64,000 bases of DNA, from the NCBI GenBank assembly GCA_017304475.1, contig JAFKKV010000027.1:1-64000 (forward strand). The letters are read 5' to 3'. How positions within the stretch are numbered: position 1 is the stretch's first letter; each line of letters opens with the position of its first letter. Position numbers and translations under genes: made by a program. The notes under the pieces were generated by a model. That model saw only the letters and a list, made by a program, of their open reading frames with translations, had not been told where the DNA came from and did no database searches. Positions 41,974-50,161 of this stretch are shown one piece after another. Origin of the DNA: Hyphomicrobiales bacterium. Its GTDB lineage: Bacteria > Pseudomonadota > Alphaproteobacteria > Rhizobiales > Phreatobacteraceae.

Positions 41974-42082
41974 GTGACGGCATTGAAATGGAACCGAAGC
42001 ACCCCATCGCCGCCGGGATCGGCGGAAGAGATATGGGTGTTGGAGCGGCCGGCCGGGATCGAATGGGCGTCCTTGCCGGTCA
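41974..42082 (-). pseudogene. Remnant of a beta-propeller lactonase gene
   Basis: About 109 bases align without gaps to 44609-44717 inside the lactonase gene downstream (constant offset 2635). Read on the minus strand the encoded stretch contains SNTHISSADPGGDGVLRFHF, matching SNTHVFSANLGGDVVLQFNF of the larger copy. Nothing else of the gene is left. The nitrilase stop codon (42080-42082) falls in the last bases of the homologous block, so a recombination joint is likely here. Confidence 0.8.
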
Positions 42083-43021
42083 GGCGTCCTGGAACGACGC
42101 CATGGCCTGGCGCCGCCGGTCGACGATCAGGCGGGTGACATCGGGCCGGGCATAGTGCCCGCCTTGGTCGAAGTTCTGGCGCTCGCGCCGGATTTCGCGA
42201 TGATCCAGTGTCGCGACCAGCAGGTCCTCGCGCCCGGTGACCGGCGGCACGACCCAGGCGCCATCCGGCCCGGCGATGCACGAACCGCCATCGGCCGGCA
42301 TGTCCGGACAGGTCGCCAGCATGGCCGATGCCGGGCTGCCCGCTGGAACATCCTCCTTCCGCATCAGGCCGGAGACGGCCAGCACATAGCTGCGTCCCTC
42401 GCGTGCCAGGAAGCGCGTCGTCTCGATGGTGTTGCGGAGGTTTCCCGGCCAGAGCGCCACGTGAAGGTTCTCTCCCTGCGCATAGAGCGCGGCGCGCGAC
42501 AGCGGCATCCAGTTTTCCCAGCAGTTCAGACCGCCGACCAGGAAGGGGCCGACCTCGTGCACCTGCAGGCCATGGCCGTCGCCGGGCGCCCAACTCAACC
42601 GTTCCTCGTAGGTCGGCATCAGTTTGCGATGGACGGAGGCGATGCGTCCGTCGGCGCCGATATGGACCCGGGAACAGTAGATGCTGTGGCCGCCGCGGTC
42701 GGCGGGGCGCTCGATAAGGCCCAGCATGACGGCGATGCCATGGTCGGCCGCCGCCTCGGCGATCCTTGCCAAGTGTCCGGCCTCGATCTGGACAGCCTGG
42801 TCGAGATAGTGCGCGTGAATGTCCTTTTGCAGGCCGGACTCGAAGCGCGCGCCGTCGGTATGCTCGAGCCAGAAGGGGTAGCCGGGAAGCAGGGCCTCCC
42901 CGAAAGCGACGAAGCCACAGCCACGCCCGGCGGCACGCCCGGTCCAATCCGCCATCTTTTCGAGCGTGCCATTGCGGTCCAGCCAGACCGGAGCGATCTG
43001 GGCGAGGCCCACCGTCAACAT
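42080..43021 (-). CDS. Nitrilase (carbon-nitrogen hydrolase superfamily)
   Basis: A 313-residue enzyme expected to hydrolyse an organic nitrile to the acid and ammonia. The catalytic triad is visible: Glu in AFGEALLPGYPFW, Lys in VHRKLMPTYEE and Cys in GGLNCWENWMPL, the last being the pattern of true nitrilases, not amidases. The ATG at 43021 has AGGAG 6 bases upstream; an ATG 7 codons earlier is possible. It is divergent from a LysR gene with a 25-base perfect palindrome between them, so LysR control is likely. Confidence 0.93.
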   Translation of the reverse strand: MLTVGLAQIAPVWLDRNGTLEKMADWTGRAAGRGCGFVAFGEALLPGYPFWLEHTDGARFESGLQKDIHAHYLDQAVQIEAGHLARIAEAAADHGIAVMLGLIERPADRGGHSIYCSRVHIGADGRIASVHRKLMPTYEERLSWAPGDGHGLQVHEVGPFLVGGLNCWENWMPLSRAALYAQGENLHVALWPGNLRNTIETTRFLAREGRSYVLAVSGLMRKEDVPAGSPASAMLATCPDMPADGGSCIAGPDGAWVVPPVTGREDLLVATLDHREIRRERQNFDQGGHYARPDVTRLIVDRRRQAMASFQDA

Positions 43022-43093
43022 GTCACGCTCCTGGGTCGCCATATCCCGTATCTCCGCTATCCCGTTTCGACTTGCGGCGGGATACGCGGCCGA

Positions 43094-43118
43094 GCATGAT
43101 TAGTAAAATTAATCATGC
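43094..43118. promoter_or_regulatory. Palindrome in the nitrilase/LysR divergent region
   Basis: GCATGATTA, a 7-base AT-rich spacer, then TAATCATGC: perfect 9-base arms. Symmetrical sites of this size between a LysR gene and its divergent partner are typical recognition sites for the LysR protein. It lies 73 bases before the nitrilase start and 16 bases before the LysR start. Confidence 0.65.
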
Positions 43119-43133
43119 AAATAGGGTCATATC

Positions 43134-44021
43134 GTGTTTCCTAATGTCACATTGAAGCAGATCCGCTGCTTCCGAAGCGTCGCCGAACAGCGCAGCTTTA
43201 CCGAGGCCGCGGACCATCTCTGCCTGTCGCAATCGGCGGTGAGCCAGGCCGTGGCCGGGCTGGAGAAGACCCTTGGCGTCGCGCTGCTGCTGCGCGGGCG
43301 TGACGGCATCACCTTGACGGCCGCGGGCACGTCGGCGCTCGCCGAGGCGCGTCTGGCGCTTGCCTCCGTCGAGCGGCTGGTCTTCGGCATCGGCACGGCG
43401 AGCACCCTGAAGGGGGCCTTGCGTGTCGGCGTGGTGCAGAGCGCGGCCATCCGGCTTCTGCCGGGCTGGATGCGGCGCTTGCGGGCCGAGCACCCCGACA
43501 TCACCGTCAGTCTCTATGAGGGGACCGATCCGGAAGTCACGGCATGGGTGGCGGCCGGCATCGTCGAGGTCGGCATTACCAGCCGCACGCATCCCGATCT
43601 TGCCGCGCGACCGGTCTTCACTGACGATTACGTGGCCGTCGTGCCGTCAGGCCATGCCTTCGCGGCGCGGGCATCGCTCGCCCTCGGGGAATTGGACGGG
43701 CAACGCATGCTGCTGTCGGGCGGCGGTTGCGAAACGCTGATCCAGGAACTGCTGGCCGCGGCGTCCAGTCATCCCGAAATCGTTTGCCTCGTGCGCGACA
43801 ACGCGACCCTCGTCAGCATGGTCGGTGAGGGGCTCGGCCTGACCGTCATGCCGGAACTGGCCCTGCCGGCGGACCATGACGGCGTCGTGGCGGTTGCCCT
43901 TCGCCCGAAGCTGCGCCGGACGCTCCACGCCTTGACCAATCCGCTCGATGCGCTCGGGCCCGTGGCCATGGCGTTCCTGAAGCTGATCGACGACATCGGG
44001 CGACCGGCCGAGCCTCTGTGA
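43134..44021 (+). CDS. LysR-family transcriptional regulator, probably of the nitrilase gene
   Basis: A 295-residue LysR protein with a GTG start at 43134. The helix-turn-helix (LKQIRCFRSV, FTEAADHLCLSQSAVSQAV) covers about residues 6-40 and the effector domain follows. It is divergent from the nitrilase gene with a shared palindrome. The inducer may be the nitrile or its acid product. It converges with the broken lactonase gene. Confidence 0.92.
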   Translation: MFPNVTLKQIRCFRSVAEQRSFTEAADHLCLSQSAVSQAVAGLEKTLGVALLLRGRDGITLTAAGTSALAEARLALASVERLVFGIGTASTLKGALRVGVVQSAAIRLLPGWMRRLRAEHPDITVSLYEGTDPEVTAWVAAGIVEVGITSRTHPDLAARPVFTDDYVAVVPSGHAFAARASLALGELDGQRMLLSGGGCETLIQELLAAASSHPEIVCLVRDNATLVSMVGEGLGLTVMPELALPADHDGVVAVALRPKLRRTLHALTNPLDALGPVAMAFLKLIDDIGRPAEPL

Positions 44022-44082
44022 CGAGGATCCAGGCGGCGCGGCCGCCGGCCATGCCGCTGCGCGGAGGCTCGAGCCCGAAGCC

Positions 44083-45182
44083 TCAGGGGATGTCGACAAT
44101 CTCCACCCAGTTCGGATCGCGCCCCATCGGATAGCGGTTGAGGACCTTCAGCGCGCCCGTCTCCGGCTCGATCGCATAGAGGGTCGCCGAATGCGACTTC
44201 TGGCCGACGGCGACGAGGAAGCGTCCGCGCGGATCGATGGCGAAGCCGCGCGGCTGTTCCTCGGTCGGCACATGGCCCGCCGGCGTCAGGTCACCGGTCT
44301 CGCTGTCGACCTTGAAGATGGCGATGGTGCTCGAGCGCCGCTCGGAGACGTAGAGGTAGCGGCCGTCCGGCGTGATGCGGATTTCCGAGGCCCAGGGGGC
44401 GCCGCCCTGGAAGCCCGGCGGCAGCGCGCTGGCGGTCGCGAGCCGGGTCAGCGTGCCGGCGCCGGCATCGAATCTGAGGGAAATCACCTTGGCGTCCAGC
44501 TCGTTGACGAGAAAGGCGAAACGGTCGTTCGGGTGAAACACCAGATGACGCGGCCCCTGGCCCTTGTCGGTTTCGACAAAGGGCGGAGTGTTCGGCGTCA
44601 CCTGGCCGGTGACCGCATTGAAGTTGAACTGGAGCACGACATCGCCGCCGAGATTGGCGGAAAAGACATGGGTGTTGGAGCGGTCGGTCAAGATCGAATG
44701 GGCGTTCTTGCGGGTCGGCAGAACCTGCACCGGTTCGCCCTGAACCAGGCCCTGAGGACCGATCGGGTTGATGGCGATCTTGTCGCCGCCATAGGAGGCG
44801 CTGAGCAGGAAGCGGCCGCTCCGGTCGGTCGCGATATAGGCCATGCTGTCGGGCAGCGGCACGGTCGACAGCAGGCTGAGCTTGCCATCCGCCTGATCGA
44901 TGCCGAAGGAGCTGACCGAGAAGGGTTGCGAGCGCAGCGCCACATAGAGATAGCGCCGGTCCGGCGAGATCGCCATCGGCATGGCCGTGCCTGACGTCGC
45001 GACCGTCTGGACCGGCCGCAGCGCGCCCGCCGCAGCGCGCCCGCCGCGGCATCGAGCGCCATGACGGTGATCTCGCGGCTTTCGGCATTGGAGACGTAGA
45101 CCATGGTCGCCGCCGATGCGGCGGAAGCCGACAGGCCGGCGAAACATGCGACCATGGCGGAAGTCTTGAGCCATCCCATCAC
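44083..45182 (-). pseudogene. Beta-propeller lactonase (YbhE-like), frameshifted by a 14-bp duplication
   Basis: The N-terminal part (from 45182: signal peptide MMGWLKTSAMVACFAGLSAS, then VYVSNAESREITVMALDAAA) and the rest (PVQTVATSG, AISPDRRYLYVALR, through to 44083) are in different frames. The switch coincides with a tandem duplication of GCAGCGCGCCCGCC at 45018-45045. Removing one copy joins MALDAAAGALR to PVQTVATSG with no other change, giving a normal exported YbhE-family propeller of about 360 residues. As written the protein would be truncated. The product would have hydrolysed a lactone such as 6-phosphogluconolactone or a pathway lactone. Confidence 0.88.
45015..45047. repeat. Short tandem duplication, 14-bp unit
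   Basis: A period-14 tract of 33 bases, with unit GCAGCGCGCCCGCC at 45018-45031 and 45032-45045. The unit length is not a multiple of three and the tract sits exactly where the lactonase frame breaks. Such tracts can contract again by strand slippage. Confidence 0.92.
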
Positions 45183-45294
45183 GCGGTCCTCCCGATTTTA
45201 TTGTAGGACCGGCTGCGCGGCCCGCGGAGCCGGCCTCGGCTCTCTGGTCGAAAGCTTGGAGAGCGGCTGAGAGGGCGTCTAGCCCAAATGCCGC

Positions 45295-45325
45295 ATCGAT
45301 CGATCCAGCCTTTGGATCGATCGAT
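45295..45325. other. Perfect hairpin between kdgD and the lactonase gene
   Basis: ATCGATCGATCCA, loop GCCTT, TGGATCGATCGAT: 13-base arms. It lies just past the kdgD stop and upstream of the broken lactonase gene, both on the minus strand. It may end transcription or stabilise the kdgD message, but no T-run follows, so an intrinsic terminator is not certain. A regulator-binding role is possible. Confidence 0.6.
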
Positions 45326-45335
45326 GGCCTGAGCC

Positions 45336-46286
45336 TTATTCGGCGGCGATCGGCCGCTGGGCGAAGTCACCTTGCGCCAGACCTGCCACGAGGGCCGAGA
45401 GTTCGTCCATCTCGCCGGCGGTCAGGTCGGTCAGCGGTGTCCGCACCGGCCCGGAATCCCGGCCGACCACCTTCATGTCGGCCTTGATGATCGACACCGC
45501 ATAACCCTTCCGGCGGTTGCGGATGGCGATCAGCGGCAGAATGAAATCGTTGAGGCCGGTCTGCACCGTCGCGCGGTCGCGCTGGCGCACCGCAGCGTAG
45601 AACTTGGTGGAGAATTCGGGCACGAAATTGAACACCGCCGACGAATAGGTGGTGACGCCCATTTCGAGATAGGGCAGGGCGAAGGTCTCCGCCGTCGGCA
45701 GGCCGCCGACATAGGTCAGCCGGTCGCCCATGCGGGCGCGGATCCGCTGCATCAGCTCGATATCGCCGACGCCGTCCTTGTAGCCGACCAGATTGGGGCA
45801 GCGCGCGCAGAGCCCTGCGAGCGTGTCTTCGGTGAGAATGGCATTGTCGCGGTTATAGACGATCACGCCGAGCCGGGTCGCGGCGCAGACGGCCTCGACA
45901 TGGGCGGCAAGCCCGGCCTGCTCGGAATTCACCAGATAGGGCGGCAGGAGCAGGATGCCGTCGGCGCCGGCACGCTCGACCTCGGCGGCAAGTTCCGTGG
46001 CGATCGCCGTGCCGTAGCCGACACCCGCCAGAACCGGCACCCGGCCTTTGGTTTCGTTTGCGGCGATGCCGACGATGCGGGCGACCTCGGCCGGCGTCAG
46101 CGAGAAGAATTCACCGGTGCCGCCGCAGGAGAACAGGCCCGCCACCTCATAGCCGCACAGCCAGTCGAGGTTCGACCGATAGCGTTCCTCGTCGAAGCCG
46201 AAGTCGGGCCGGAACGGCGTGACCGGAAAGGACAGGAGCCCACTGCCGATCGTCTGCGCCATCTCGCGCGGTGTCATCTTCGTCAT
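45336..46286 (-). CDS. kdgD: 5-dehydro-4-deoxyglucarate dehydratase (KdgD)
   Basis: A 316-residue member of the dihydrodipicolinate synthase superfamily that should convert 5-keto-4-deoxy-D-glucarate to 2,5-dioxopentanoate, water and CO2, in hexaric acid degradation. The Schiff-base lysine is in VGYKDGVGD, the Tyr in VIVYNRDN, and the N-terminal stretch LFSCGGTGEFFSLTPAE is characteristic of KdgD, distinguishing it from DapA. The ATG at 46286 has GGAGG upstream; a start 15 codons earlier is less likely. A glucarate or galactarate dehydratase would be needed before it; the enolase-superfamily protein at 17753 is a candidate only. Confidence 0.9.
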   Translation of the reverse strand: MTKMTPREMAQTIGSGLLSFPVTPFRPDFGFDEERYRSNLDWLCGYEVAGLFSCGGTGEFFSLTPAEVARIVGIAANETKGRVPVLAGVGYGTAIATELAAEVERAGADGILLLPPYLVNSEQAGLAAHVEAVCAATRLGVIVYNRDNAILTEDTLAGLCARCPNLVGYKDGVGDIELMQRIRARMGDRLTYVGGLPTAETFALPYLEMGVTTYSSAVFNFVPEFSTKFYAAVRQRDRATVQTGLNDFILPLIAIRNRRKGYAVSIIKADMKVVGRDSGPVRTPLTDLTAGEMDELSALVAGLAQGDFAQRPIAAE

Positions 46287-46405
46287 CAGCCCTTGCCTCC
46301 CGGGACGGGGCGGCGATCGCGGTCGCCCCACAGCGGCAGCAATAGGTCATGATCGATGCGGCGAGGGAACAAACGCTGGATCGAACCATGCCAAATTTGA
46401 ACTGA

Positions 46406-47311
46406 TCAGCGCGTCCCGGCGAGCTTGCGCGCCATATCGACGATGATCGGTAAAAGCGGATGGCGGTTGTCGGTGCGCCAGACCATGAACAGTTCGGCGG
46501 GGCGCGGCCTGGGGATCTGCACCGGCCTGAGGACGACGTTGCGGAACTGCAGGTTGACCGCGGCCTCCGGCACCAGGCTGACGCCGACGCCGGAATGGAC
46601 CAGCGCGAGGATCGAATGGATCTGCGCGAGATGCTGGACGTAATTGGGCAGGATACCGGCCCGCGAGAAGGTCTCGAGCACCAGGTCGTGGAAATAGCGC
46701 GCTTCGTAGGGCGCGTACATGATGAAGGGCTGGGCCGCCAGTTCATCGAGCCTGATGCTGGCGGCTCCGGCCAGCGGGTCATTGGCCGGCAGCGCCGCGA
46801 GCAGCGGTTCCGCCGAGACCCGGAACGCGCCGAAGCCGGCGCGCGGGACCGGTGGCCGCAGCAATCCCAGCTGGATTTCGCCGGAATGCAGGCGCCGGAG
46901 CTGCTCGCCGCTGACCATTTCCTTCAGCGTCAGCTCGACCTCGGGCAGGCGGCTCCGGCAGGTCGCCACCAGATCCGGCAGGTAGCTATAGGCCGAGGTG
47001 GCGGTGAAGCCGATATTGATCGACCCGGCCTTGCCGTCCGCGACACGCCTCGCCAGCAGCGCCGAGCTTTCGGCAAGCTGCAGGATGTGACGCGCCTCGA
47101 CCAGGAAACTCTGCCCGGCGGGGGTCAGCCGCACCGAGCGGCTGGTCCGCTCCAGCAGCGCGACGTCGAGCACGCGCTCCAGGATCTGGATCTGCCGGCT
47201 GAGCGGCGGCTGCGTCATGTTGAGCCGCTCAGCCGCCCGGCCGAAGTGCAGTTCGTCGGCAACCGCCACGAAGCAGCGCAACTGGCTCAGGTCGAACATG
47301 GCATCCGTCAT
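46406..47311 (-). CDS. LysR-family transcriptional regulator
   Basis: A 301-residue LysR protein of the CatM/BenM-like branch: helix-turn-helix FGRAAERLNMTQPPLSRQIQ (about residues 23-42) and an effector domain with GSINIGFTATSAYSYLP. It lies on the same strand between a Bug-protein gene (38 bases upstream) and kdgD (119 bases downstream), so it may be cotranscribed with them and control hexaric-acid use. No divergent partner is present. The inducer is unknown. Confidence 0.92.
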   Translation of the reverse strand: MTDAMFDLSQLRCFVAVADELHFGRAAERLNMTQPPLSRQIQILERVLDVALLERTSRSVRLTPAGQSFLVEARHILQLAESSALLARRVADGKAGSINIGFTATSAYSYLPDLVATCRSRLPEVELTLKEMVSGEQLRRLHSGEIQLGLLRPPVPRAGFGAFRVSAEPLLAALPANDPLAGAASIRLDELAAQPFIMYAPYEARYFHDLVLETFSRAGILPNYVQHLAQIHSILALVHSGVGVSLVPEAAVNLQFRNVVLRPVQIPRPRPAELFMVWRTDNRHPLLPIIVDMARKLAGTR

Positions 47312-47349
47312 ATCCAGGGCGGCGATGCGGGCCCGGCGGCCGGCGCCGG

Positions 47350-48342
47350 TCAGTTCTGCAGCGAGATGCCCGCCTTGTCGATGATCCCCTGGAATTTCGC
47401 GATCTCGGCCACCGATTTATGCTTGGCCTCCTCGCCGGTGGAGGGCGTCGCGGCAGCGCCCATTTCCTCGAAACGGGCGACCACGGCGGGCTCGCGGAGG
47501 ACTGCCTGCATCTCGGCGACGAGCCGGCCGCAGATCTCGCCCGGCGTGCCCTTGGGCGCCAGAAAGCCGTTCCACGAGGTGACGTCGAAGCCGGAAAGGG
47601 TCGCCGAGAGCGGCGGGATTTCCGGTGCGATCTTGGCCCGTTCGGTCGAGGTCACGGCAAGCCCCCTGATCGTGCCCGCCTTGTAGTGGGGATAGGGTGA
47701 GGTGAAATTGTCGAAGGACAATTTGACGTTGCCGGCGATCAGGTCCTGCACCAGGGCCGCCGAGGACCGATAGGTGACGTGCTGCATCTTGACGCCCGCG
47801 AGCTGCATGAACAGCTCGCCGCAGAGGTGGATCGAGGTTCCGATGCCCGACGATCCGAAATTTTCCTTGCCCGGATTGGCCTTCAGATAGGCGATGAAAT
47901 CCGCGACGTTGTCACCGGGCACGGACGGGTGCACGCACATGAAATTCGGCTGGGCGGAGGCGAGCGACAGGAATTCGAAATCGTCGATCGGCTTGAACGG
48001 CAGGCGTTCCTTGTAGAGGTTCGGATTGATCCCGTGGGTCGAGACCGTGGTCATGCCGATGGTGTAGCCGTCATTGGCCGTGCGGGCGAGCGCCGCGACA
48101 CCGGTATTGCCGCCGGCGCCGGCGCGGTTTTCGATGACGAAGCTCTGGCCCATCCGCTTGCCGAGATATTCGCAGATGATCCGGCCGGTGACGTCGGTCA
48201 CCCCGCCGGCGCCGAAGGGGATGATCACGGTGACCGGACGGTTCGGATAGGCCTGGGCGAAGCCGGATCTTGCGACGAAAGGTGTCGCCAGCGTGCTGCC
48301 GAGCAGGCCGAGCGCCTGTCGCCGGTCGAAGCGGTATCTCAT
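47350..48342 (-). CDS. Bug-family tripartite tricarboxylate transporter binding protein
   Basis: A 330-residue periplasmic binding protein of the Bug (TctC-like) family with signal MRYRFDRRQALGLLGSTLA (cleavage near FAQA) and the PFGAGGVTDVTGR signature. It is first in a probable operon with LysR and kdgD, so the ligand may be a hexarate or related acid. It is similar in length and layout to the Bug protein at 26942 but not a close copy. TctA and TctB components are not in the window. Confidence 0.92.
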   Translation of the reverse strand: MRYRFDRRQALGLLGSTLATPFVARSGFAQAYPNRPVTVIIPFGAGGVTDVTGRIICEYLGKRMGQSFVIENRAGAGGNTGVAALARTANDGYTIGMTTVSTHGINPNLYKERLPFKPIDDFEFLSLASAQPNFMCVHPSVPGDNVADFIAYLKANPGKENFGSSGIGTSIHLCGELFMQLAGVKMQHVTYRSSAALVQDLIAGNVKLSFDNFTSPYPHYKAGTIRGLAVTSTERAKIAPEIPPLSATLSGFDVTSWNGFLAPKGTPGEICGRLVAEMQAVLREPAVVARFEEMGAAATPSTGEEAKHKSVAEIAKFQGIIDKAGISLQN

Positions 48343-48677
48343 GTTTCCCCTCTTGTCGTTTCAACAGCTTGACGCTGTCTTTTTGGATTTCGCCGGATGG
48401 ACGATGGCATCAGACCATATGGCGCGAGGTCGAGCGAACAATGCCGCATGGTCTATCGATCAATGCAATTGTTGTATCGATCGCAAGCCGGCGCAAGGCG
48501 AACATGGCGGCATGATTGCCCCGGGGCGCGGGCGGCGGACATGGAACATTGCAAATGGCATGGTCGTGGGCCTGGATCGGCGATCATGCCCGTCCATGTT
48601 GGCTCGGTCATGTTGATTGCCGCCGGAAGTTGCGCTTTCCTCCGGCATGAACCGTCCCCCGGGCAGGAACACGTGCC
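48343..48677. other. Intergenic region with direct repeat TATCGATC
   Basis: A 335-base region between the divergent Bug-protein and GFA genes. TATCGATC occurs twice, at 48453-48460 and 48474-48481, 21 bases apart (two helical turns), about 110 bases upstream of the Bug gene. That is a possible regulator site, for example for the LysR protein of the same operon. No gene or RNA was seen. Confidence 0.4.
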
Positions 48678-49172
48678 ATGCCGCTTACGCTGAAGGGATC
48701 CTGCCGCTGCAAGGCCGTCAGCTTCTCGGTCGAGAGCCACACGCCCTGTCCCTATCAGCTCTGCTACTGCTCGATCTGCCGCAAGACCGCGGGCGGCGGC
48801 GGCTTCGCCATCAACATCATGGGCGATGCCGCGACGCTGAAGATCAAGGGCAAGCGCTCGATCGGCCTGTTTCGCGCCGAGATCTGTGACGACAAGGGCC
48901 ATTGCGCGATATCGAGCGGCGAGCGGCGCTTCTGCACCGCCTGCGGCACGGCGCTGTGGGTGTGGGATCCGAGCTGGCCGGAACTCGTCCATCCCTTCGC
49001 TTCCGCGATCGACAGCGATCTGCCGGTCGCGCAGGAAAAGACGCATATCCTGCTGCGCGACAAGGCCGGCTGGGTCGAGCCGTCCATTGGTCCGAAAGAC
49101 CAGGCCTTTGACGGCTATCCCCTGGAGTCCATCGAGGACTGGCATCGCAAGCGAGGATTGTGGGTCGACTGA
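48678..49172 (+). CDS. GFA-family (glutathione-dependent formaldehyde-activating-like) protein
   Basis: A 164-residue zinc protein of the GFA/CENP-V family. The conserved cysteines are visible: GSCRCKAV near residue 8, CYCSICRKTAG near residue 29 and FCTACGTALW near residue 86. The founding member was proposed to help formaldehyde react with glutathione, but most relatives have no proven function. It appears to be a single gene, divergent from the Bug-protein gene and convergent with the SnoaL gene. Confidence 0.9.
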   Translation: MPLTLKGSCRCKAVSFSVESHTPCPYQLCYCSICRKTAGGGGFAINIMGDAATLKIKGKRSIGLFRAEICDDKGHCAISSGERRFCTACGTALWVWDPSWPELVHPFASAIDSDLPVAQEKTHILLRDKAGWVEPSIGPKDQAFDGYPLESIEDWHRKRGLWVD

Positions 49173-49224
49173 CGCAAGGCATGGACGGACCGGCGCTTGG
49201 CCGGTCCGTTGCGGTCCGCCAACG

Positions 49225-50070
49225 TCAGACGGCAGCCCGGGCGACCGCGAAACTGTCCTCATGCATGCGGTAGCGGGTGATCAAGCCGTCCTCGATCGTG
49301 AAATCGATGGCGAATTCGGTCTCGATGGTCTTGGCCGTGCTCTTCACCCGCGAGATGAGTGAGCCGAGTGCGACAGCGCGCTTGTCCTCGACCAGGATGG
49401 AGCCGACCTCGAAACGAACAGGTTCGATCCGCTCGAACAGGTCCCGCACGAAGCTCGCGACGCCTGCGCGCCCGGTCTTGCGGCCGATCCAGGACACCCG
49501 CTCGGTATCGCCGGCAATCTCCCAGTCGACCGCCTCGCTGAACAGGGCCGCGATCGCCTCTGGTGCGGCGCCGGCTTTCATGGTCTCGAAATAGCGGTTC
49601 ACCACCGCACGGGTGGTGTCCGCAGGGGCTGCCTCGCCGCGCAGCAGCCGGACGCGTTCCGCGTGGCTGCTGGTGAAATCGGGATCGACATAGATGTGGA
49701 TGCGGCGGATCTTGAGGCCGTCGAATTCGAACACGTTGCAGAAGCGGCCCTCGGAGACGATCCCGTCGGGCCAGCGCTGCCCGGCGCGGGTGACGCCGCT
49801 TTCCTGGCCTTCGACCACGATGGTGTCGCCGGCGACAATGAAGGCGAAGCCGTCAATGTCATGGGTCAGGCTCGCGAGGTCGCTGCCCAGCCGCTCGCCG
49901 AACAGTGCCAGCGCCGCCTTGCCATGGCCGATGCCGAATTTCGGAAAGAACAGCTGAACGTCGTCGCTCACGACGTCCAGGAATGTCGGGTCACGCCCGT
50001 CGATCTTGCGGAAGTAGCTCTTGATGATCGCGATGCGCTGGCTGTCGCGCGTGCTGTCGGCCATGTTCAT
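49225..50070 (-). CDS. Tandem SnoaL/NTF2-like domain protein
   Basis: A 281-residue protein with two NTF2-like (SnoaL) domains: the first about residues 10-140 (IKSYFRKIDGRDPTFLDVV... EFDGLKIRRIHIYVDPDF) and the second about 152-278 (VVNRYFETMKAGAAPEAIAALF... HEDSF). SnoaL domains act as small-molecule isomerases, cyclases, hydrolases or binding modules. Most are single-domain and dimeric, so this fusion may mimic a dimer. It is divergent from a TetR gene across a region with two TetR-like operators and is therefore the probable repressed target. The substrate is unknown. Confidence 0.8.
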   Translation of the reverse strand: MNMADSTRDSQRIAIIKSYFRKIDGRDPTFLDVVSDDVQLFFPKFGIGHGKAALALFGERLGSDLASLTHDIDGFAFIVAGDTIVVEGQESGVTRAGQRWPDGIVSEGRFCNVFEFDGLKIRRIHIYVDPDFTSSHAERVRLLRGEAAPADTTRAVVNRYFETMKAGAAPEAIAALFSEAVDWEIAGDTERVSWIGRKTGRAGVASFVRDLFERIEPVRFEVGSILVEDKRAVALGSLISRVKSTAKTIETEFAIDFTIEDGLITRYRMHEDSFAVARAAV

Positions 50071-50078
50071 CTCATTTA

Positions 50079-50094
50079 TGTAATTTAAGATACA
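50079..50094. promoter_or_regulatory. Candidate TetR operator 1, TGTA-N8-TACA
   Basis: TGTAATTTAAGATACA lies 9 bases upstream of the SnoaL gene, flanked by TTTA and GAAA. The same TGTA-N8-TACA pattern with the same flanks recurs at 50134-50149, on the TetR side, 55 bases away. Confidence 0.6.
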
Positions 50095-50133
50095 GAAATA
50101 TGCCGACCTTGAGGGAGGCGGTCAATCGGTTTA

Positions 50134-50149
50134 TGTAAGATGGACTACA
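50134..50149. promoter_or_regulatory. Candidate TetR operator 2, TGTA-N8-TACA
   Basis: TGTAAGATGGACTACA lies 12 bases upstream of the TetR start, next to its ribosome site AAAGGA. It matches operator 1 in arms and flanks (TTTA before, GAAA after). Binding here would give autorepression. Confidence 0.6.
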
Positions 50150-50161
50150 GAAAGGATCGGC

